From Candidatus Zixiibacteriota bacterium (GTDB lineage Bacteria; Zixibacteria; MSB-5A5; CAIYYT01), in assembly GCA_963205155.1 (NCBI GenBank), contig CAUJJY010000221.1, forward strand, positions 1 to 12,717: a stretch of DNA of 12,717 bases. The letters are read 5' to 3'. The notes beneath the pieces are model-generated. The model did not search any database. It saw only the letters and a program-made list of their open reading frames with translations, and was not told the origin of the DNA. A program made the translations under genes and the position numbers. Shown in pieces: positions 1-6,161 of the stretch; the stretch's first letter is position 1, and every line of letters begins with the position of its first letter.

Positions 1-1
1 T

Positions 2-676
2 CTTTTCGTGCTGCTTGTTCTGATGACCCCACTTTTCGCCTTCGCCCCGGAAGCAACTGCCCACGGCGTCACCGAAGGCGACAAGGGGTTCATCCAGGAA
101 AGTTCCGGCACGATGATTGTGCCGTTTATTTATCTTGGCGCCAAACACATGGTGACCGGATATGACCACCTGTTGTTCTTGTTTGGTGTCATTTTCTTTT
201 TGTATCGCCTTAAGGACATCAGCATCTATGTGACATTGTTCGCTGTTGGACACTCCGTCACGCTGCTGTCGGGTGTGCTGTTCAACTTCGGCGTCAATGC
301 CTATCTGATTGATGCCATCATCGGATTCTCGATCGTTTACAAAGCACTCGACAACATGGGAGCATATCAGCGCTGGTTTGGATTTCAACCAAGCACTAAA
401 ATAGCGACTCTCATCTTTGGCCTGTTCCATGGCTTTGGGCTCGCAACCAAGATTCTCGACTACAATGTCTCGCCTGATGGGCTGGTGCCCAACCTCATTG
501 CTTTCAATGTCGGCGTCGAACTCGGGCAGTTGATGGGTTTGGCGATGATCCTGATTGCGATGAGCTATTGGCGTCGCACGAACGGCTTTTTGCGTCACGC
601 CTACAACGCGAATGTCGCCCTGATGGCCGCCGGATTCATCTTCGTGGGCTATCAATTGACCGGATACTTCATCTAA
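2..676 (+). CDS. HupE/UreJ-family membrane protein, 5' end cut by window
   Basis: This is a polytopic inner-membrane protein of the HupE/UreJ type, a family proposed to move nickel or related metal ions; the substrate here is not shown by the sequence. The frame is open from base 2. A GTG at 8 is an available start, but the hydrophobic run before AHG looks like the end of a signal peptide whose beginning lies left of the window, so I treat the gene as 5'-partial. Counting from the GTG, the family signature HMVTGYDHLLFL lies at residues 47-58 (H47, D53, H54). Further membrane histidines follow in GHSVTLL (H82) and LFHGFGLA (H141), then NVGVELGQL with E171. About six to seven hydrophobic segments are visible, ending in GYFI. 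The next gene starts 22 bases after the stop, so the two are probably co-transcribed. The family call is firm; the metal role is inferred from the family. Confidence 0.85.
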   Translation, partial: LFVLLVLMTPLFAFAPEATAHGVTEGDKGFIQESSGTMIVPFIYLGAKHMVTGYDHLLFLFGVIFFLYRLKDISIYVTLFAVGHSVTLLSGVLFNFGVNAYLIDAIIGFSIVYKALDNMGAYQRWFGFQPSTKIATLIFGLFHGFGLATKILDYNVSPDGLVPNLIAFNVGVELGQLMGLAMILIAMSYWRRTNGFLRHAYNANVALMAAGFIFVGYQLTGYFI

Positions 677-698
677 CGCGGATTCGAGGGATTATCTC

Positions 699-1331
699 AT
701 GTACAATAATCATCAACCATCACCTGCCGACCTTCCGACCAAAGGTCAGCTTCTGAAATCAACGATTGTCGCAGCGATCGCGGCGGCGTTCATCCTTGTC
801 ACCATTGTGCTACCAGCCGAATATGGAATTGACCCCACCGGATTTGGGAGTTTCGTCGGCTTGCTCAAGATGGGGGAAATAAAAGTCTCCTTGGCTGATG
901 AGTCGGCTGCGGAGGTTCCGTCCGAAAAGCCGCTCGAATCCGAAAGCATTGTTAACTCGTCGGAAGCTTCCCAACAGACGCCAAGCGAGTCGCCGAAAGA
1001 ATCCACGCAGAACCTTCGCTCCGAAGAGATGTCGATTACGCTCGCACCGAATGAAGGGCAGGAGATCAAGTTGACGATGGCGAAGGGCGACTCCGTCACC
1101 TATGTCTGGTGGACCAATGGCGGTCGGGCGAATTTCGATACTCACGCCGATTCCAAAACGTTGCAGATCAAATATCACAATTATGAAAAGGGCTCTAAAG
1201 AGCGCAGCGAGGGCGTACTCGAGGCGGCCTTCGACGGCAATCATGGCTGGTTTTGGCGCAACCGTACTGCGGAAACCATGACCGTGACATTGAAAGTAAG
1301 CGGAGACTTCACGGACATCAAGAAGATGTAA
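699..1331 (+). CDS. Single-pass transmembrane anchor protein, partner of HupE-like gene
   Basis: This 210-residue protein has one N-terminal membrane segment at about residues 21-40, followed by the stretch AEYGIDPTG. A Ser/Glu/Pro-rich, probably disordered linker covers about 62-108, and a compact domain covers about 110-203. The domain has TYVWWTNGG at 134-142, FDTHAD at 146-151 and HGWFWRN at 182-188; these aromatic and His positions look conserved in type. I recall similar proteins named 'transmembrane anchor protein' beside HupE/UreJ genes, mainly in Proteobacteria, but could not search. The ATG is preceded by GAGGG at 686-690 with an 8-base spacer. The folded domain should face the periplasm if the positive-inside rule holds (K15 and K20 precede the membrane segment). 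The biochemical role is unknown; a helper for metal handling with its neighbour is inference. Confidence 0.8.
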   Translation: MYNNHQPSPADLPTKGQLLKSTIVAAIAAAFILVTIVLPAEYGIDPTGFGSFVGLLKMGEIKVSLADESAAEVPSEKPLESESIVNSSEASQQTPSESPKESTQNLRSEEMSITLAPNEGQEIKLTMAKGDSVTYVWWTNGGRANFDTHADSKTLQIKYHNYEKGSKERSEGVLEAAFDGNHGWFWRNRTAETMTVTLKVSGDFTDIKKM

Positions 1332-1333
1332 CT

Positions 1334-1366
1334 AATTGTACCCTGCCGATTCGGTGGGGTACAATT
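1334..1366 (+). terminator. Long hairpin after the HupE/anchor unit
   Basis: Three bases after the TAA stop lies an almost complete 15-bp stem (1334-1348 with 1352-1366) closed by a 3-base loop and containing two G:T wobbles. The outer arms are ATTGTACCC and GGGTACAAT. The T-tract behind it is short (it includes the TTT at 1365-1367), so intrinsic termination is likely but not certain. The structure could also stabilise the upstream mRNA 3' end. Confidence 0.65.
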
Positions 1367-1404
1367 TCAATCCTCGCAAAAAAACTCTAAATAATCTCCC
1401 AACA

Positions 1405-1457
1405 CGTAACCATATCCTTACGTATCAACCCGTAAGCAGATACTTACAGAAAGTAAG
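1405..1457 (+). promoter_or_regulatory. Candidate ArsR operator array (GTAAG/CTTAC half-sites)
   Basis: Five copies of a 5-base half-site occur in 52 bases just before arsR: GTAAC at 1406, CTTAC at 1417, GTAAG at 1432, CTTAC at 1443 and GTAAG at 1453. They form overlapping inverted repeats, including the perfect pair CTTACG (1417-1422) and CGTAAG (1431-1436). Start-to-start spacings are 11, 15, 11 and 10 bases, so most sit near one helical turn apart. The last copy runs into the only purine-rich ribosome-binding stretch before the ATG at 1461. Autorepression by the encoded ArsR protein is the natural reading but is inferred. Confidence 0.6.
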
Positions 1458-1460
1458 GAA

Positions 1461-1799
1461 ATGGAAACACGACGTGATGTTTATCAAGCGATCGCCGACC
1501 CGACACGGCGGGAGATCATCAATTTGATCGCCCGCAAGCCTCTGAACCTGAATGCTATCGCGGAAAACTTCCAGGTCAGCCGACCCGCCATTTCGCAGCA
1601 TATCAAGATACTAGGCGAGTGCGGTCTGGTCGTGATCGAGAAGCGCGGGCGCGAACGAATCTGTCGAGCGCAGTTGGCCCCGCTCAACGAGGTTGCAAAA
1701 TGGGTGGAGCATTATCGCGAGTTCTGGACCTCCAGGCTCAATTCGTTGGAGAGATTTCTGGATGAACCACATAGGAAACCAAAGAGGAAAAAACGATGA
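1461..1799 (+). CDS. ArsR-family winged-helix transcriptional regulator
   Basis: This 112-residue DNA-binding repressor begins METRRDVYQAIADPTRREII, the typical opening of the ArsR group that is paired with SRPBCC/AHSA1 proteins (SdpR-like rather than metal-sensing). The helix-turn-helix lies at about residues 27-52: LNAIAENFQVSRPAISQHIK, with the recognition helix around SRPAISQHIKIL. A wing follows at LVVIEKRGRERI. The ELCVCDL metal-binding motif of classical arsenic and cadmium sensors is absent; only two scattered cysteines are present. The C-terminus is strongly basic (KPKRKKR). The stop overlaps the start of the next gene by 4 bases (ATGA), implying translational coupling. A purine-rich AAGGAA lies right against the ATG and is a poor ribosome-binding site, which fits low expression of a repressor. 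The family call is firm; the inducer is unknown. Confidence 0.9.
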   Translation: METRRDVYQAIADPTRREIINLIARKPLNLNAIAENFQVSRPAISQHIKILGECGLVVIEKRGRERICRAQLAPLNEVAKWVEHYREFWTSRLNSLERFLDEPHRKPKRKKR

Positions 1800-2233
1800 A
1801 CAATAATCCCAACGATGTCATCATCGAAAAGACCTTCAACGCGCCAATCGACCGCGTCTGGCAGGCTCTCACCGATCCGAAGCAAATGAAGCAGTGGTAT
1901 TTCGATTTACCGGGCTTCAAGGCTGAAGTCGGATATGAATTCTCATTTCTGGCTGGTGACGACAAGCAGAAGTGGCTTCACCTGTGCAAAGTCACGGCGG
2001 TTAAACCAAAGAAACTGATCGCTTACACGTGGAGATATGACGGCTACGCGGGCGACTCGTTGGTGCGCTTCGAGTTGTTCGGCGAGGGCGACAAGACGCG
2101 GCTTGTGTTAACTCATTCCGGACTCCACACCTTCCCTGCCGAAGTTGCTGCGCTCAAGCGCGAGAATTTCGAAAAAGGCTGGGACGAGATTATCAATACG
2201 TCGCTGGCGAAATTTCTCGAAGAACAGAAATAG
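1796..2233 (+). CDS. SRPBCC / AHSA1-domain protein co-transcribed with arsR
   Basis: This 145-residue cytoplasmic protein has the START-like (SRPBCC) fold, Activator of Hsp90 ATPase homologue 1-like subgroup. The family opening IIEKTFNAPIDRVWQALTD is at about residues 9-27, followed by QMKQWYF and the β-strand pattern ending in TRLVLTHSGL. The long C-terminal helix carries the typical GWDEIINTSLAKFLEE. The length matches the family. The fold makes a hydrophobic cavity for a small ligand. The start ATG is inside the arsR stop region, with AGAGGA at 1783-1788 and a 7-base spacer. The fixed arsR-SRPBCC pairing is widespread in bacteria, but its ligand and physiological role are generally unknown, and nothing here identifies a substrate. 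Confidence 0.88.
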   Translation: MNNNPNDVIIEKTFNAPIDRVWQALTDPKQMKQWYFDLPGFKAEVGYEFSFLAGDDKQKWLHLCKVTAVKPKKLIAYTWRYDGYAGDSLVRFELFGEGDKTRLVLTHSGLHTFPAEVAALKRENFEKGWDEIINTSLAKFLEEQK

Positions 2234-2240
2234 CGCTATC

Positions 2241-2281
2241 GCGGGTTTGGCGTCGCCTGCTTGGTGGAATGCCAAATCCGC
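2241..2281 (+). terminator. Weak hairpin after SRPBCC gene
   Basis: GCGGGTTTGGC (2241-2251) pairs with GCCAAATCCGC (2271-2281) over 11 bp with one G:T wobble and a 19-base loop. It begins 8 bases after the stop codon. There is no T-tract, so it is either a factor-dependent end or a 3' stabilising structure. Confidence 0.4.
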
Positions 2282-2384
2282 ACTTGAACGACACGCCTGA
2301 TCGCAACACCCGACTTAGTTTTAACTACACCTACCCGCACAGCTAAAGGTGACGAAAGCAACCTTCGTTTCCAGCTTATTTCCA

Positions 2385-2412
2385 TTGACAATCATAGTTA
2401 TTTTAGTAGACT
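2385..2412 (+). promoter_or_regulatory. Candidate sigma70-type promoter for fibre-like gene
   Basis: A perfect -35 word TTGACA (2385-2390) is followed after 16 bases by TAGACT (2407-2412, 4 of 6 matches to TATAAT), within an AT-rich stretch. It would give a leader of roughly 170 bases before the ATG at 2593. A second TTGACA at 2414-2419 has no good -10 partner. Confidence 0.4.
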
Positions 2413-2582
2413 ATTGACACACTTACTACACGTCAATTGGCGGTCGCTATGTAGTTCCACACTCACGGCTTAGCAAATGAATATCTCGACATGCAGGGTT
2501 GCGGACACTCCGACGACCGTCTCACTTTCTGATCTCGCATCCGCCCTGGGTTCCAGCATCCCGGCAATCAACCTTTCATGAT

Positions 2583-2588
2583 GGAGAG
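2583..2588 (+). promoter_or_regulatory. Ribosome-binding site deciding start at 2593
   Basis: GGAGAG lies 4 bases before the ATG at 2593. Two earlier in-frame ATGs (2578 and 2581) have no such site. Choosing 2593 also puts a clean signal peptide at the N-terminus. Confidence 0.6.
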
Positions 2589-2592
2589 CAAT

Positions 2593-4071
2593 ATGAGACA
2601 ACGGCTGACGACACTACTTCTGCTGACGGCAATCCTTGCGGCAAGTGCTCTGTATGCGGAAATACCGGGCAAGATCAGCTACCAGGGACGCTTGACCGAC
2701 AACGCTGGCTTACCTCTCAACGGCCAACACTCGTTGACATTCAAGATATTTGCTGATGCCGCCGGGCTGGGACAAGTCTGGACTGAAACGCAAAACGGTG
2801 TGGTGGTGACAAATGGGCTGTTCAGCGTCATCCTCGGCTCCGTCACACCAATTCCGCTCAATGCCTTCGAGGGTCAGACCTGCTATCTCGGAATCGCCGT
2901 TGACGGCGGGGCACAGCTTTCACCATTGCATCCGATGGTGAGTACGCCCTACGCGTTCCGCGCCGACATCGCCGGCAGGGCATCGCTTGGCGGAGGCTGG
3001 TCTGATGGCACGAACGTCTGGCTTGAGAATTTTGACAAGAAAGTCGGAATCGGCACTATGACGCCAAGCTATAAACTCGATGTCGTCGGTACGGCGCGTG
3101 CCTCGGATTCGCTGATCGGTTCTAAGCTGCGGCTCGGTTCGCCGTCAGATGATGGCCGCCTCAACCTCTATGGCAACCAAACCGCCGGTCCGGCGTTGAC
3201 GTTACGGGAATTCAGTAACGGCGGTGGAGCCCTTGAACTCTTCCACAGCGACGGATCAACTATAGATTATCTGGCGGCCGACGGTGACGGCAGCGGCGGC
3301 TATATGTCTGTGCGACGCAGCATGCTTGACTACGGCTTGATCATGGACGGAAACTACAGCGGCAGCAACAACCCTCGCATCTCGATTCTCGGCGCCGACC
3401 GCTCGGTCCTCTTCAACCTGGACGATAGCGGCGATTCTTCGGTAATGCTGCCTACCGGGTCAATCAGTCACATCGAATGCCGTAATGAAGCGGGCATCTC
3501 CAACGCAGAACGCTCGACCGGATCAGTCTCTCTTCCAGACGGAGTGGTTACGACTGTACTGACCCGCAGTTGCTATTTCCCTACCGACGGTTGGGTGGCT
3601 GTGATAGGAACCTGCAGTTACGACTTCTGGCATACCAGTGGTGAAACCGAGGAGTTTACATTTGCTGTGTCGAATGTCGCAGGCACTATTCCCGCCGACC
3701 AAGGGTTTCTCCGAAGGTGCTCCAGTGGTTGGTCGACCTACAATTTCCGTGAGTTCGCAACGATACACGGATACTTCTCGGTCGATGCCGGGCAGCAGTC
3801 ACTCTATCTGTTGGGCAAGGCTGCATTCGTTGACGGCGCCTTTGTAAATGACGCCCAGTTGACGATCATGTTCTTCCCAACCAATTACTTCTGGTTGGGC
3901 AAAGGGGATTACGCAGATAATCCGGGACAAGAGGAGATCGACCAACAGACGCAGTCGCGCATTGATGCTGAAGTTGCCAAGTTGCGAGTCGAGTTCGAAG
4001 CCAAGCTCGAGCAAATGCGAGTCGAAATGGAAAAGCAGCTAAAGACAGCGGACTTCAACGGCAAGAAGTGA
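2593..4071 (+). CDS. Secreted fibre/stalk-like surface protein with C-terminal coiled coil
   Basis: This 492-residue exported protein of unknown function begins with a signal peptide, MRQRLTTLLLLTAILAASA, with likely cleavage after LYA. Then comes an N-terminal module (about 25-125) with ISYQGRLTD, LTFKIF, WTET, GLFSVILG and STPYAFRA. I recognise this as a recurrent opening of surface proteins in uncultured bacteria, related in style to phage-tail-fibre and adhesin stems. KVGIGTMTPSYKLDVVGTA (about 151-169) is the usual link to a β-repeat stalk. A β-rich domain covers about 300-440 and ends QLTIMFFPTNY; it resembles a C1q/TNF-like head, but that is only an impression. The last 48 residues are highly charged heptads (AEVAKLRVEFEAKLEQM), a probable trimeric or dimeric coiled coil. 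No sorting domain or lipobox is seen. It is followed by a strong terminator and stands alone as a transcription unit. Confidence 0.75.
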   Translation: MRQRLTTLLLLTAILAASALYAEIPGKISYQGRLTDNAGLPLNGQHSLTFKIFADAAGLGQVWTETQNGVVVTNGLFSVILGSVTPIPLNAFEGQTCYLGIAVDGGAQLSPLHPMVSTPYAFRADIAGRASLGGGWSDGTNVWLENFDKKVGIGTMTPSYKLDVVGTARASDSLIGSKLRLGSPSDDGRLNLYGNQTAGPALTLREFSNGGGALELFHSDGSTIDYLAADGDGSGGYMSVRRSMLDYGLIMDGNYSGSNNPRISILGADRSVLFNLDDSGDSSVMLPTGSISHIECRNEAGISNAERSTGSVSLPDGVVTTVLTRSCYFPTDGWVAVIGTCSYDFWHTSGETEEFTFAVSNVAGTIPADQGFLRRCSSGWSTYNFREFATIHGYFSVDAGQQSLYLLGKAAFVDGAFVNDAQLTIMFFPTNYFWLGKGDYADNPGQEEIDQQTQSRIDAEVAKLRVEFEAKLEQMRVEMEKQLKTADFNGKK

Positions 4072-4134
4072 GCCTCGCACCGGATCGCACGCAATCAACA
4101 GGCGGACCCGAATCAGGTCCCTGAGCAGCATAAA

Positions 4135-4164
4135 AAACCCGGAGCCAGTCCTGACTCCGGGTTT
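4135..4164. terminator. Bidirectional rho-independent terminator
   Basis: AAACCCGGAG (4135-4144) and CTCCGGGTTT (4155-4164) form a 10-bp stem with a 10-base loop. Read on the minus strand it is followed by an uninterrupted T run (the A run 4132-4137 on the given strand), making it a strong terminator for the CLC gene. On the plus strand it ends TTTCATTAT and can serve the fibre-like gene. A smaller hairpin, GGACC (4104-4108) with GGTCC (4116-4120), lies just before it. Confidence 0.85.
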
Positions 4165-4193
4165 CATTATAAGTCAGATCTCTTACTACTCTC

Positions 4194-4229
4194 TTAACAC
4201 GGTGGTGGCGCTTCGCCCTGCGCCAGACA
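4194..4229 (-). pseudogene. Orphan dockerin-style C-terminal tail (relic)
   Basis: On the minus strand eleven codons read CLAQGEAPPPC and then TAA, with an in-frame TGA immediately before them. The ending resembles the GGPAPC tail of the peptidase gene at 6162. The downstream layout also matches that gene: three bases after the stop, TACTACT (given strand), then 17-19 bases, then a terminator sharing GGAGCC, four bases, CTGACTCC. No gene body precedes it; the CLC stop lies only about 40 bases upstream. I read it as the surviving 3' end of a deleted secreted-protein gene. The short peptide alone would be weak evidence; the shared layout is what supports the call. Confidence 0.4.
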
Positions 4230-4269
4230 TCAATAGAAGGTGATTTTAATTGGAACGGGACGGCGCAGC

Positions 4270-6048
4270 TCACTTGCGCATTTGCTCCACCAGCTTGCGA
4301 TTATAGAACTCGAGAACGGAGTTGCGGTGAAGCAATCCGACGACTTTGCGGCTGCCGTTCGCCAGAACCGGCAAGACTCGTGCCCCGGTCAGGTTCAGGC
4401 GACCCATTACCGTCTCCAGGTTGTCATTGTCGGACACGAATGCACTCTCGCTCTTGATGACGTCGCCCGCGACAATAGCCTGGCCAAGTTCACGATAAGC
4501 CAGAATTGAGCGTAGATCGCTAAGAGAAGCCATTCCCTCGAGGTTGCCGGCGGAATCAATTACGACGACTTCGCGCTGATCCGATTGTTCAAGAAGCGCC
4601 AGTAATTCATCGACGGAAGTTCCGGCGGGTATCGCAGCGAAGTTGCGATCCATCACTTCTTCCACCCGAACTGACTTGAGAATGTTGACGTCGCGTCCGG
4701 CCCGCAGGTCAATTCCGCGCCTGAATAGCTTCACGGTGTAAATCGAATGCGAGAACATTCCCCGCGCGACGATCGACGCCACAGCTACCGTTAACATCAG
4801 CGGCAGGATGATGTGATAGTCACCGGTCATCTCGAAAACGATCATCAGCGCCGTCATTGGTGCGTGCGTCGTTCCTGCCACTAGTCCCGCCATCCCGACC
4901 AGCGCATACGCGCCCGGAGCAGCAGTAACGCCCGGAATTACCAGTTGCGCTGCATACCCGAATGTGCCCCCGGCCATAGCACCGATAAACAACGAGGGCG
5001 CAAAGATCCCTCCCGAGCTGCCGGAACCCAGTGTCAGCGATGTTGCAACAATTTTCAGAAAAATCAACGGAATAAGCAGCGCCAGCGCCATGTTGTTGTG
5101 AAGCGTCAGAGTGATCGTCTCGTATCCGTCAGCGAGCACTTGCGGATAAAGGAATGCGATGATGCCAAGCAACAACCCGCCCAACGCCGGCTTCAACAAG
5201 TCTGCCATCTTGAACTTCTCGAACATGTCTTCGAAGAAGCTAAGCGTCCGGGTAAACAACACCGCGACACTTCCCAGTGCGCCGCCCATCAACACATAGA
5301 GCGGCAGTTCCCACGCCGATGCCAGTTCGTATGGTGGCACTTCAAATGCCGGGTGGTTTCCCAGAATACTGCGGCTAAGCACCGATGCTAATACGGAGGA
5401 TATCAGAACCGGCGAAAATGTGCTGATCGCGAAGTCTCCAAGAATAACCTCCACCGAGAATAACACTCCGGCAATCGGGGCGTTGAATACCGCCGAAATG
5501 CCGGCCGCAGCTCCACAACCGACTAATATCTTGACTCGCTCGCTCGAAAGACCGAAGAACTGCGCAACCGTCGAACCAAGCGCCGATCCGATCTGCACGA
5601 TCGGACCCTCACGCCCGGCCGAGCCGCCCGATCCGATGCATATTGCCGAGGCTACTGTTTTTGCCAGCGCTACTCGCGGTCGAATTATTCCGCCGAGACG
5701 AGCTACCGCGTTCATGACTTCAGGAACGCCATGGCCCTTTGCTTCCTTGGCAAAATGGAAAACGATCGGACCGACTAATAAGCCGCCCAACATGGGAATG
5801 ATCGGTGTCCAGAAGTGGAATCCGGCTCCACCGAGCGCACTGGACAAGAGCTGGTCTGTCATGCCGAAGAACAACCGATTGAAATAACGAATCAGCGCCG
5901 TGAACCCAATCGCGCCCAGTGCCGTGAAAATTCCGACCGCCGCTGCCATCAATAACAGCGCATTCGTCCCGCGGATTCCAACACGTTCGAGAGACTTTAG
6001 TGCATCACGACCTGCTCGCATAGCCGCAAAGTAACCTGACGCGGTCAC
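4270..6048 (-). CDS. CLC-family chloride channel/transporter with two CBS domains
   Basis: This 592-residue inner-membrane anion transporter has an N-terminal CLC membrane domain (about 25-440) and paired CBS regulatory domains in the cytoplasm (about 464-515 and 527-582). Selectivity-filter motifs are visible: GHGVP (105-109, in place of the classical GSGIP), GREGP (145-149) with the gating glutamate E147, and GIFAP (347-351). After NAPIAGVLF the sequence is SVEV, so the position of the internal proton glutamate (E203 in E. coli ClcA) is V201. Such a protein may be a channel or an atypical exchanger. The GTG start at 6048 has an in-frame stop just upstream and no clear ribosome-binding site; ATG at 6021 (MRAGRDALK) is an alternative that removes nine residues. 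It is transcribed separately from the peptidase gene, whose terminator lies between them. The family call is firm. Confidence 0.93.
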   Translation of the reverse strand: MTASGYFAAMRAGRDALKSLERVGIRGTNALLLMAAAVGIFTALGAIGFTALIRYFNRLFFGMTDQLLSSALGGAGFHFWTPIIPMLGGLLVGPIVFHFAKEAKGHGVPEVMNAVARLGGIIRPRVALAKTVASAICIGSGGSAGREGPIVQIGSALGSTVAQFFGLSSERVKILVGCGAAAGISAVFNAPIAGVLFSVEVILGDFAISTFSPVLISSVLASVLSRSILGNHPAFEVPPYELASAWELPLYVLMGGALGSVAVLFTRTLSFFEDMFEKFKMADLLKPALGGLLLGIIAFLYPQVLADGYETITLTLHNNMALALLIPLIFLKIVATSLTLGSGSSGGIFAPSLFIGAMAGGTFGYAAQLVIPGVTAAPGAYALVGMAGLVAGTTHAPMTALMIVFEMTGDYHIILPLMLTVAVASIVARGMFSHSIYTVKLFRRGIDLRAGRDVNILKSVRVEEVMDRNFAAIPAGTSVDELLALLEQSDQREVVVIDSAGNLEGMASLSDLRSILAYRELGQAIVAGDVIKSESAFVSDNDNLETVMGRLNLTGARVLPVLANGSRKVVGLLHRNSVLEFYNRKLVEQMRK

Positions 6049-6062
6049 TCGTCAACGTTTAA

Positions 6063-6088
6063 ATGAGAAATTGGCGAACTTGTCTCAT
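6063..6088. repeat. Inverted repeat upstream of CLC gene
   Basis: ATGAGA (6063-6068) and TCTCAT (6083-6088) form a perfect 6-bp inverted repeat 15 bases from the CLC GTG start, inside the short region that must hold its promoter. It may be an operator or chance; no clear -35/-10 pair was found nearby. Confidence 0.25.
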
Positions 6089-6108
6089 CATCCAGTGCCC
6101 AAAACAAA

Positions 6109-6134
6109 ACCGGGAGCCTATTCTGACTCCCGGT
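6109..6134 (-). terminator. Rho-independent terminator of the M1 peptidase gene
   Basis: ACCGGGAG (6109-6116) and CTCCCGGT (6127-6134) form an 8-bp GC-rich stem with a 10-base loop. On the minus strand it is followed by TTTGTTTT. It begins 27 bases after the peptidase stop. Its loop and inner stem share sequence with the terminator at 4135-4164. Confidence 0.85.
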
Positions 6135-6161
6135 ACATTCTCTCAATTTGATACTACTTCA

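Larger units (their letters stand above)
2234..2592. other. Intergenic region without a supported gene
   Basis: I see no credible coding frame here. It holds an imperfect hairpin directly after the SRPBCC stop (2241-2281), an AT-rich stretch with two ATTGACA words (2384-2390 and 2413-2419), and a long apparent leader before the fibre-like gene. The short open frame that crosses into the next gene in another register has no ribosome-binding site and no recognisable protein. Confidence 0.6.

Noticed and set aside
746..1244. Two minus-strand open frames (117 and 144 residues) opposite the anchor gene
   Set aside because: They are antisense to a gene with clear domain structure and ribosome-binding site, have no start signals, and give low-complexity products.
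1365..1393. Possible arsR promoter (TTTCAA, 17 bases, TAAATA)
   Set aside because: Only 3 of 6 matches in each box; too weak to list, although a promoter must lie near here.
1336..1527. Short plus-strand open frame of 63 codons before and into arsR
   Set aside because: It overlaps the terminator hairpin and the operator array, lacks a ribosome-binding site and runs into arsR in a different frame.
4945..5887. Two plus-strand open frames (148 and 155 residues) inside the CLC gene
   Set aside because: They are antisense shadows of a well-recognised CLC protein with intact motifs; their composition is Arg/Gln- or Pro-rich with no family likeness.
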